Origin: Stenotrophomonas beteli
Lineage (GTDB): Bacteria > Pseudomonadota > Gammaproteobacteria > Xanthomonadales > Xanthomonadaceae
Length of the DNA stretch: 64,000 bases
NCBI RefSeq assembly: GCF_001431665.1
Contig: NZ_LLXV01000015.1
Coordinates: 62,001-126,000, forward strand
Direction: 5' to 3'
Positions within the stretch are counted from its first letter, which is position 1. The number at the start of each line of letters is the position of its first letter. The translations under genes and the position numbers were made by a program. This document shows positions 1 through 7,926 of the stretch, piece after piece. Below the pieces are notes generated by a model. That model saw nothing but the letters and a program-made list of their open reading frames with translations. It ran no database searches and was not told the DNA's origin.

Positions 1-927
1 CCGGCCGGCACCAAGTACGCGATCGCCAATGGCCTCAATCATGTGACTGCGGTGGGCCTGTACAACAGCAGCGGTCTGGCCGACACCGTGTACGGTGGCG
101 ACATGCAGGGCAACATCTGGCGCTTCGATCTGCGCGGTGGCGACACCACGGCGTGGAATGTGGGGCTGAGTGGTTCGCCGTTGTTCACCGCAGTCCGCAG
201 TGCGGTGGTGCAGCCGATCACCGGCTCGATCGAAGTCTCGGCCGGTCCGGGCGGAGGCGTCAGCCTGTTCTTCGGCACCGGGCGCTACTTCACCGCCGAT
301 GACAACGCCGTGACCCGCAATTCGCCGGTGCAGACCCTGTATGGCATCTGGGACAACCTTTCCAGTGCGGTCAGCGGTCGCGATGTGCTGGTTGGCCAGA
401 CCGTCAGTTCCGCCGGCAGCGGCTTCCGTGACATCTCCGGCAATCCGGTGGATTACGCGACCCAGCGCGGCTGGTACGTGGATCTGATTGTTGGCACCGA
501 CGTCGAAGGTGAGCGTTTCTTCGGCTATCCGACGCTGCAGGGCGGCAACGTGATGTTCACCACCTACGTGCCGGGGCAGACGGTCTGTGGCACCGGTGGT
601 GGCGTCAACTGGCGCTACCGGTTGAACATGCTCACCGGCCAGCCGGCCATGAGCGGGCTGACCGATGAGCCGGGCGGCGGCAACCCGCTGTGCGGTGCGA
701 ACTGCGGCGCCGGTGCGCTGACCCGCGGCGGCGACGTCGCCAGCGGCGCGCCGGTGCTGGGCACCAATGTCAGCAGCACCACGATGAAGGGGTGCGATGC
801 CAGCGATCCGAAGTGCTCGGTCGATGGCTCGATCGACCGCTGCATCGTGGCGTTGAACACGCCCGGCGCCGACACCGCCTACGGCCAGCGCGCCTGCGGC
901 CGGCAGTCCTGGCGCCAGATCCGCTGA
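1..927 (+). CDS. pilY1: PilY1-type pilus tip/assembly protein, C-terminal part
   Basis: Open from base 1 without a start, so only about 308 C-terminal residues are visible. PilY1 is a large secreted or outer-surface protein at the type IV pilus tip that promotes pilus extension and adhesion. The visible part contains phrases typical of the PilY1 beta-propeller, such as TVYGGDMQGNIWRFDL near its start and FFGTGRYFTADDN. Several cysteines lie near the C-terminus (LCGANCGAG, KGCDASDPKC). The next gene, a pilin, starts 5 bases after the stop, as in Xanthomonadaceae minor-pilin operons where pilY1 precedes pilE. Family identity comes from these phrases and the neighbour; the diagnostic N-terminal half is outside the window. 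Confidence 0.85.
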   Translation, partial: PAGTKYAIANGLNHVTAVGLYNSSGLADTVYGGDMQGNIWRFDLRGGDTTAWNVGLSGSPLFTAVRSAVVQPITGSIEVSAGPGGGVSLFFGTGRYFTADDNAVTRNSPVQTLYGIWDNLSSAVSGRDVLVGQTVSSAGSGFRDISGNPVDYATQRGWYVDLIVGTDVEGERFFGYPTLQGGNVMFTTYVPGQTVCGTGGGVNWRYRLNMLTGQPAMSGLTDEPGGGNPLCGANCGAGALTRGGDVASGAPVLGTNVSSTTMKGCDASDPKCSVDGSIDRCIVALNTPGADTAYGQRACGRQSWRQIR

Positions 928-932
928 CCATC

Positions 933-1364
933 ATGAACATGAGAATGCCCATGCGTACCCCTGCAACGCGTCGTTCCACCGCCGGCTTCACCCTGATCGA
1001 GCTGATGATCACCGTAGCGGTGATCGCCGTGCTCGCGGCCATCGCCCTGCCGTCGTATCAGCGCCATGTGCTGAAGACCAACCGGGCGCTGGCCAAGGCC
1101 GATCTGGTGGAGATCGCGCAGCTGCTCGAGCGCTACCACACCGTGCAGAACAGCTATGACGGTTTCTCGCTGCCGTTCGACCAGTCACCGCGGCAGGGCG
1201 CCAAGCGCTACACGCTGTCGCTGAGCGGCAAGGCTACGGCCAGCACCTACACGCTGCAGGCAGTGCCGGAAACCGGGCAGGACAAGGATGTGTGCGGCAC
1301 GCTGACGCTGGATCAGGCCGGGCGCAAGACCCCGGACAAGAAGACCAATGCGGAGTGCTGGTAA
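933..1364 (+). CDS. pilE: Type IV pilin PilE (minor pilin)
   Basis: Prepilin of 143 residues. A short basic leader ends in Gly and is followed by mature FTLIELMITVAVIAVLAAIA, with Glu at mature position 5 as needed for prepilin peptidase processing and subunit docking. The rest is a small globular head with two cysteines (VCGTL and the C-terminal NAECW) that could form the usual D-region disulfide. The start chosen is the ATG at 933, 5 bases after the pilY1 stop; in-frame ATGs at 939, 945 and 951 are alternatives that change only the leader. It is the last gene of a pilus operon and likely encodes the PilE-like minor pilin rather than the major subunit PilA. Confidence 0.87.
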   Translation: MNMRMPMRTPATRRSTAGFTLIELMITVAVIAVLAAIALPSYQRHVLKTNRALAKADLVEIAQLLERYHTVQNSYDGFSLPFDQSPRQGAKRYTLSLSGKATASTYTLQAVPETGQDKDVCGTLTLDQAGRKTPDKKTNAECW

Positions 1365-1393
1365 GGGTTGCTCATCGCACGTGAAAAAAGGGC

Positions 1394-1423
1394 TTGCGCT
1401 GGCCGCCAAACGCTGGCTAAAAT
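1394..1423 (+). promoter_or_regulatory. Promoter of tRNA-Asn
   Basis: TTGCGC at 1394-1399 and TAAAAT at 1418-1423 are separated by 18 bases and lie just upstream of the tRNA with a GC-rich discriminator. This fits a sigma70 tRNA promoter. Confidence 0.6.
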
Positions 1424-1432
1424 GCGCACCCC

Positions 1433-1509
1433 GCCCGAATAGCTCAGCCGGTTAGAGCACTTGACTGTTAATCAGGGGGTCGTTGGTTCGAGTCCAACTT
1501 CGGGCGCCA
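1433..1509 (+). tRNA. tRNA-Asn(GTT)
   Basis: Cloverleaf with acceptor arms GCCCGAA (1433-1439) and TTCGGGC (1499-1505), discriminator G and encoded CCA at 1507-1509. The T-arm contains GGTTCGAGTCC. The anticodon loop CTGTTAA gives anticodon GTT at 1467-1469, which reads Asn codons. Own promoter upstream and terminator downstream, so monocistronic. Confidence 0.96.
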
Positions 1510-1516
1510 GATTCGA

Positions 1517-1544
1517 AAAAGCCGCGAGAAATCGCGGCTTTTTT
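1517..1544 (+). terminator. Rho-independent terminator after tRNA-Asn
   Basis: Perfect 7-bp stem GCCGCGA / TCGCGGC with loop GAAA, preceded by an A run and followed by six T (1539-1544). The A run on the other side could also serve the convergent fimT-like gene. Confidence 0.88.
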
Positions 1545-1560
1545 CGTTGTGGGCGGCCAC

Positions 1561-2091
1561 TCAGCAGGCGGCGGGCTGTCGTGGCCGTTCGCTGCGCACC
1601 CGCCCCGGGACATTGATGATCACGCGACTGTGCTCGTAGCCATCCACGCACAGCACGATGGACTGGTTGGTGCCGGCGTTGCGGCCATCCGGCCGGAACT
1701 GCACCTCGGGACGATGATCGCTGGTGTGCAGCTGGACCCGGCGTTGGCTGGTGGTATGGGTGCGCAGCAGCCGGCCGGGGCCTCCGCCGGCCGTGCGTGC
1801 CTCGACCCGCACGCGCCAGCCCCGGCTCCAGGCCTGGTCACACTGCTGGCCATCAGACGAGCCACAGACAGATACGCGGCGGCGCTCGGTAACGGCCGTG
1901 CTGCGTGCCAGCGACAGGCTGGCGACCAGCTCCCGGCGCAGGCTCTCGGCCTGCAGGTGGCGCAGCGCGCGTTGCCAGGGGCCCCAGGCCAGCGCCAGCG
2001 CCACCGCCAGCAGCATGAGGATCAGCAGCAGTTCGATCAGCTGAATGCCACGGGCGGGCCGGGCGGTGGGGGCATGGAGATGGCGAGGCAT
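1561..2091 (-). CDS. FimT/GspH-like pseudopilin
   Basis: 176-residue pseudopilin. After a basic leader ending in ARG the mature N-terminus reads IQLIELLLILMLLAVALALA: the hydrophobic helix with Glu at position 5 is present, but position 1 is Ile instead of Phe. The C-terminal part with CGSSDGQQCDQ and several beta segments matches the GspH/FimT layout of minor pilins, which prime pilus assembly or bind DNA. The start at 2091 was preferred over upstream in-frame starts because it leaves a normal short leader. It lies alone, convergent to tRNA-Asn and divergent from uvrB, away from other minor pilin genes, so an orphan copy is likely. Confidence 0.72.
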   Translation of the reverse strand: MPRHLHAPTARPARGIQLIELLLILMLLAVALALAWGPWQRALRHLQAESLRRELVASLSLARSTAVTERRRVSVCGSSDGQQCDQAWSRGWRVRVEARTAGGGPGRLLRTHTTSQRRVQLHTSDHRPEVQFRPDGRNAGTNQSIVLCVDGYEHSRVIINVPGRVRSERPRQPAAC

Positions 2092-2219
2092 GGGCCCAGC
2101 CTCCGCCCGGAGGCGTTCGGCCGCCATCGGCCAACGCCGTCCCGGCATGCCGGTAAACCCCTCAGCCTGCCGTCACCCCTTGCCTCGTATACTCACGTTT
2201 CCCGGGAACTGGCAACACC

Positions 2220-4244
<2,025 letters not shown>

Positions 4245-4277
4245 ACGCGGCGGTGCAGCATCATCTTCACAAAAGTG

Positions 4278-4306
4278 TTGCGCTTCACGGCCGGCGTCCG
4301 TAATAT
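4278..4306 (+). promoter_or_regulatory. Promoter of the tRNA-Val pair
   Basis: TTGCGC (4278-4283), 17-base spacer, TAATAT (4301-4306), followed by a GC-rich stretch to the tRNA at 4351. Good sigma70 match. Confidence 0.65.
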
Positions 4307-4350
4307 ACGCGGCCTGCACCGACGCAATCGCGGCCCTGCAGATGCAAAAC

Positions 4351-4425
4351 GGGCGGTTAGCTCAGCGGTAGAGCACTACCTTGACATGGTAGGGGTCACA
4401 GGTTCGAACCCTGTACCGCCCACCA
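4351..4425 (+). tRNA. tRNA-Val(GAC), copy 1
   Basis: Acceptor GGGCGGT (4351-4357) pairs with ACCGCCC (4415-4421), discriminator A, encoded CCA at 4423-4425. Anticodon loop TTGACAT gives GAC (Val). Identical in sequence to the copy at 4525. Confidence 0.96.
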
Positions 4426-4463
4426 CGAAGTCTCCGGAAATGAGGCTGTCGTGAACTGCAAAG

Positions 4464-4486
4464 CCCGGCCCTGGCGCCGGGTTTTT
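4464..4486 (+). terminator. Terminator after tRNA-Val copy 1
   Basis: Stem CCCGGC / GCCGGG with a six-base loop, then TTTTT (4482-4486). Its presence implies that the second tRNA is reached by read-through or uses its own weak promoter. Confidence 0.75.
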
Positions 4487-4524
4487 ACGTAGCAAGGCCA
4501 GCCTCCGGGCGGCAAGAACAAGAT

Positions 4525-4599
4525 GGGCGGTTAGCTCAGCGGTAGAGCACTACCTTGACATGGTAGGGGTCACAGGTTCGAACCCTGTACCGCCCACCA
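4525..4599 (+). tRNA. tRNA-Val(GAC), copy 2
   Basis: Same 75-base sequence as copy 1, with acceptor 4525-4531 paired to 4589-4595 and CCA at 4597-4599. The 3' trailer is also related to that of copy 1 (TGAAC then a CCCGGC hairpin), so the tRNA plus terminator unit was duplicated in tandem. Confidence 0.96.
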
Positions 4600-4634
4600 C
4601 GACATCCTCGGCGAGGATCGACGTGAACAGAAGA

Positions 4635-4658
4635 CCCGGCCATCGCGCCGGGTTTTTT
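4635..4658 (+). terminator. Terminator after tRNA-Val copy 2
   Basis: CCCGGC (4635-4640), loop CATCGC, GCCGGG (4647-4652), TTTTTT (4653-4658). Diverged copy of the hairpin at 4464. Confidence 0.8.
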
Positions 4659-4727
4659 GCATTATGGCGACCGTTGTCGAGGCAATTGATATCGCATGAA
4701 GCGTGGCGAGAACGACAGGTTTCGGAA

Positions 4728-5036
4728 CTACCGCCGAGCGGGCAGCAGTTCAACGCTGATTACACGCTGCACCCGCCATCGGCCATCCACGCGTTGCCAC
4801 AGCTGCACGATGTAGGCGCGCTCGGCCGGCCCGTCCGCGCAGCACCGGCGCCCCAGTCGCAGCACCCGGTCCGTGCGTAACGGGAAGAGCTGCAGCGCGT
4901 ATGCGGTGTCATCACGCTGTGGCGTCGTGCCGGCCGTCTCGTTGAGCAGAATCTGTTGACGCACTGCCGCTTCGGCGGGCCCACCGTGGTCGCCGAACAG
5001 GCCGGTGAACAGCAGCATCAGGGCAAGCATCGGCAT
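4728..5036 (-). CDS. Hypothetical protein with hydrophobic N-terminus
   Basis: Not recognised. With the ATG at 5036 the product is 102 residues, beginning MPMLALMLLFTGLFGDHGG, which looks like a short secretion signal or membrane anchor. A charged region follows, then a C-terminal segment VQLWQRVDGRWRVQRVISVE with an alternating beta pattern. A longer frame reaches 5288, but its N-terminal part has Arg/Ala/Pro-rich, non-coding-like composition, so the shorter start was chosen. Codon use in the kept part is normal for the window. It lies convergent to the tRNA-Val pair and divergent from the small membrane protein at 5217. Confidence 0.5.
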   Translation of the reverse strand: MPMLALMLLFTGLFGDHGGPAEAAVRQQILLNETAGTTPQRDDTAYALQLFPLRTDRVLRLGRRCCADGPAERAYIVQLWQRVDGRWRVQRVISVELLPARR

Positions 5037-5216
5037 GGCACGGTGCTCCAGCGGGAAAGTGCATGCAGGCTGGCACGCCACCGCCGGGGCCGCAGCCGGC
5101 CTGCGACGAACAGCGGGATTGCGCCGCCAAAGCCAGCCAGGTGGCGATGAATCCGGGCCGGGCAGGCGTAGACTTGCCGCTGCCGCGCAATCGCAGTCAT
5201 CAAAAGGAGCAGCTGC

Positions 5217-5357
5217 ATGAGCGATCACATTCCGGTTTCCAGGCCCAACCCGCTGTTCGAGCTGCTGTTCGGCGGCAACATGCTGCAAGGCACGTTCAAG
5301 GCCGTGATCTGGGTTGCGCTGTTGTCGGCGGTGCTGGCCTGGAGCACGCTGCGCTGA
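5217..5357 (+). CDS. Small membrane protein, 46 residues
   Basis: Short gene with a clear ribosome site (AAGGAG at 5204-5209, seven bases before the ATG). It translates as MSDHIPVSRPNPLFELLFGG followed by NMLQGTFKAVIWVALLSAVL and AWSTLR. The second half is a single hydrophobic helix typical of small single-pass inner-membrane proteins. No family was recognised. The Shine-Dalgarno, the GC-rich third positions and the clean transmembrane segment make it a believable gene; function unknown. Confidence 0.6.
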   Translation: MSDHIPVSRPNPLFELLFGGNMLQGTFKAVIWVALLSAVLAWSTLR

Positions 5358-5405
5358 CGGCGGCAGCCTTCGTTCAACACCGCGCGCCGCGGGGTGCCCG
5401 CAGGA

Positions 5406-5690
5406 TCAGGCGCTGAATGCCTGGCGCAGGCTGTGCAGGGTTGCCTGGCGGTGTTCCTTCGCGCTGGCCTCGCCCATCTCCAGCTCCTGCAGGCGCAGGC
5501 CGACCAGTGTCATCGACAGCGCGTAGCCGCGTGCCGCACCGGCGACGCGTGACAGGCCCAGGGCCCGGCGCGCCAGTGCATTCACGTGCTCGATGTCGGG
5601 CATCAGGCCCAGGTAGGCACGCTCGGCGCTGTCCAGGTCGGGTGCACGCAGGATTGCGTGCGCTTCGCTGGTGGGGGAGACGGAGGCCAT
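5406..5690 (-). CDS. Hypothetical small soluble protein
   Basis: 94 residues starting MASVSPTSEAHAILRAPDLD. The ATG at 5690 is preceded on the minus strand by AAGGA with suitable spacing, and was preferred to an upstream in-frame ATG at 5738. The sequence is predicted to be mostly helical (LDSAERAYLGLMPDIEHVNA, ALSMTLVGLRLQELEMGEAS) with no signal peptide or membrane segment. No domain was recognised. It is divergent from the response regulator at 5851, so the 160-base gap between them probably holds both promoters. Confidence 0.6.
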   Translation of the reverse strand: MASVSPTSEAHAILRAPDLDSAERAYLGLMPDIEHVNALARRALGLSRVAGAARGYALSMTLVGLRLQELEMGEASAKEHRQATLHSLRQAFSA

Positions 5691-5850
5691 GGGGTGTCCT
5701 TGTCCGTGGGCGACCACTGTGCGGGGATGGCTGTGCATGGTGCAGGCGCAACATTGTCAGAACATTGCGCCAGCGAGGCCGGCTGCGATCAGCGCACAAC
5801 GGCGGCGCCAGGCACTATGATCGGCACCGTTTCCGGTCGCCGAGCCCCTC

Positions 5851-6522
5851 ATGCGCATCCTCCTGGTCGAAGACGATCCCGATCTGTCCCGTGCCCTGCA
5901 ATCGGGCCTGGAGCGGCAGGGCGTGGTCGCCGACGTGGTCGCCAGCCTGGCCGAAGCCGCCATCGCGCTGCGCGAGCCGGTGCACCAGCTGATGCTGCTC
6001 GACCGCCAGCTGCCCGATGGTGATGGTGCCGGTTTTGTTGCCACGGCACGTGCGCTGCGGCCGAATCTGGCCGTCATCATGCTGACCGCCAAGGGCACGC
6101 TGTCGGACAAGGTTGAAGGCCTGGATGTTGGCGCCGATGACTACCTCGTCAAGCCGGTCGCGATCGAAGAGTTGATGGCGCGCATCCGCGCGGTCTCGCG
6201 GCGACCCTCGGCGATGGTCACGCCCAGCCTGCGGCTGGGACGCATGGAGTTCGATTTCGAATCGCTGCAGGCGCGGGTCGAAGGCCTGCCCTTGCCGTTG
6301 CCGCGCCGGCAGGTGCTGGTGCTGCAGGCGCTGGCGATGCGGCAGGGGCGCACGGTCACCCGCAGTGCGCTGGAGGCGGCGGTGTACGGTTTCGATGATG
6401 AGATCCAGTCCAACGCGCTCGATGCGCATATCTCCAAGTTGCGCAAGGCGCTGCAACAGGCTGGTGCCGGCGTGGAGATCCACGTGATCCGGGGCGTCGG
6501 CTACCTGCTGGCGGAGGCCTGA
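5851..6522 (+). CDS. OmpR-family response regulator
   Basis: 223-residue DNA-binding response regulator. The receiver domain has the acidic pocket D8/D9 (LLVEDDPDL), phospho-acceptor D51 (MLLDRQLPDGDG), the LTAK switch Thr near residue 79 and conserved Lys101 (DDYLVKP). The C-terminal winged helix ends with the usual ALDAHISKLRKAL and VIRGVGYLL. It forms an operon with the sensor kinase starting one base after its stop, so the two are a cognate pair. QseB/TctD-like by general appearance, but the signal and targets cannot be inferred from the sequence. Confidence 0.9.
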   Translation: MRILLVEDDPDLSRALQSGLERQGVVADVVASLAEAAIALREPVHQLMLLDRQLPDGDGAGFVATARALRPNLAVIMLTAKGTLSDKVEGLDVGADDYLVKPVAIEELMARIRAVSRRPSAMVTPSLRLGRMEFDFESLQARVEGLPLPLPRRQVLVLQALAMRQGRTVTRSALEAAVYGFDDEIQSNALDAHISKLRKALQQAGAGVEIHVIRGVGYLLAEA

Positions 6523-6523
6523 G

Positions 6524-7867
6524 ATGGCCCGTCCGATCCGTTCCATCACGCTGGGGCTGGCCTGGCGCCTGTTCCTCGCACAGGCGTTCACCGTGTTGTT
6601 CGCGGTGGTTGCACTGATCCTGACCTGGGGTGACAAGGACACCTGGGGCATGGACATGTTCATGGCCGAGGCGGTGGCCAAGGCGGTGCACAGCGAAGAC
6701 GGCCGGCTGGTGCTGGACGAGGCGCGCTGGAACACGCTCGATGCACAGGCCGGTGGCAACCTGTGGTTCGCTGCAGTCGATGACAAGGGTGCCTGGCTCG
6801 AGCGTGGCACCCTGCCGGCCGTCCACGCGCCGCTGCTGGCACGCTTGCCGACGCTCGGCGCCACCGAGCTCGGCTCGCTGGTACCGCCCTATCTGGATGT
6901 GGCGCGGGTGATGATCCGCAACGAGGAGGGGCGCCGCATCACGGTGATGGTGGGCGGCGCGCCCAAGGGCGGCCTGCTCGACGGCGCGTTGATGGTGCTG
7001 CGGCTGATCGGCCTGTGGTTCTTCCTGCCCCTGATCGTGGTCACGCTGCTGGTGATGCCGACGGTGATCCATCGCGCGATGCGCGGCGTGCGCCGTTCCG
7101 CGCAGCAGGCCAAGGAGCTGGATATCGGCCAACCGGGCGCACGGCTGGATGCGCAGCTGGTGTCCACCGAAGTGGCGCCACTGGTGGAGGCGTTCAATGA
7201 TGCGATCGACAAGGTGCAGCAGGGCTACGCTGCGCGGGACAAGTTCCTCGCCGACGCGGCGCATGAACTGCGCGTCCCGATCGCGGTGGTGCAGGCGCGC
7301 CTGTCGCAGTTGCCACAGGGCGAGCTGAAGTCGCAGTTGCTGACCGATGTGGCGCGGCTGGGCAATGTGGCCGAGCACCTGCTTGACCTGCAGCGGCTGG
7401 ATCGTAATGTCGGGGCGTTGCAGCGGCTCGACCTTGCGCTGCTGGTGCGTGAGGCGGCCGCTGATCTGGCGCCGCTGGTGGTGGGGGCCGGCTACGGGTT
7501 CGAGGTCGATGCGCCGGACGTGCCGGTCTGGATCCATGGCGATGGCCTGGCCCTGGGGCGGGTGATCGCCAACCTGGTGCACAACGCCATCGTCCACGGC
7601 GGTGGCCGCGGCATCATCTGCGTGCGGCTGGATACGCGCGCGTTGCTGGAGGTCAGTGACCAGGGGGCGGGCATTCCGGTGGGGGACCGCGAGGCGATCT
7701 TCGAGCCGTTCCATCGCCTGCGCGCGGCGGGCAGCGGCAGCGGCCTGGGCCTGCATCTGGTGAAGGAAATCGTGCAGCATCACGGCGGATCGGTCAGTGT
7801 CGGCGAAGCTGCCGGCGGCGGCGCCAGTTTCCGGGTCAACTTCCACCGCGGCAGCGTTCGGCGCTGA
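6524..7867 (+). CDS. Sensor histidine kinase
   Basis: 447 residues in the inner membrane. TM1 is about residues 11-34 and TM2 about 160-182, with a periplasmic sensor of some 120 residues between them. A HAMP-like linker is followed by the dimerisation/phosphotransfer box AAHELRVPIAVVQARL with His247, then the N box IANLVHNAIVHGG, G1 VSDQGAGIP and G2 SGSGLGLHLVKEIV of the ATPase domain. The usual Thr/Asn of the HExxT/N phosphatase motif is Val251, so dephosphorylation of the partner may be weak. It is encoded with the regulator at 5851. Confidence 0.9.
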   Translation: MARPIRSITLGLAWRLFLAQAFTVLFAVVALILTWGDKDTWGMDMFMAEAVAKAVHSEDGRLVLDEARWNTLDAQAGGNLWFAAVDDKGAWLERGTLPAVHAPLLARLPTLGATELGSLVPPYLDVARVMIRNEEGRRITVMVGGAPKGGLLDGALMVLRLIGLWFFLPLIVVTLLVMPTVIHRAMRGVRRSAQQAKELDIGQPGARLDAQLVSTEVAPLVEAFNDAIDKVQQGYAARDKFLADAAHELRVPIAVVQARLSQLPQGELKSQLLTDVARLGNVAEHLLDLQRLDRNVGALQRLDLALLVREAAADLAPLVVGAGYGFEVDAPDVPVWIHGDGLALGRVIANLVHNAIVHGGGRGIICVRLDTRALLEVSDQGAGIPVGDREAIFEPFHRLRAAGSGSGLGLHLVKEIVQHHGGSVSVGEAAGGGASFRVNFHRGSVRR

Positions 7868-7926
7868 CCCCAGGGCGGGGCAATCACTGATAGGCAGGCG
7901 ACGGTCTGCAGCCGCAGGCTGCGGCC

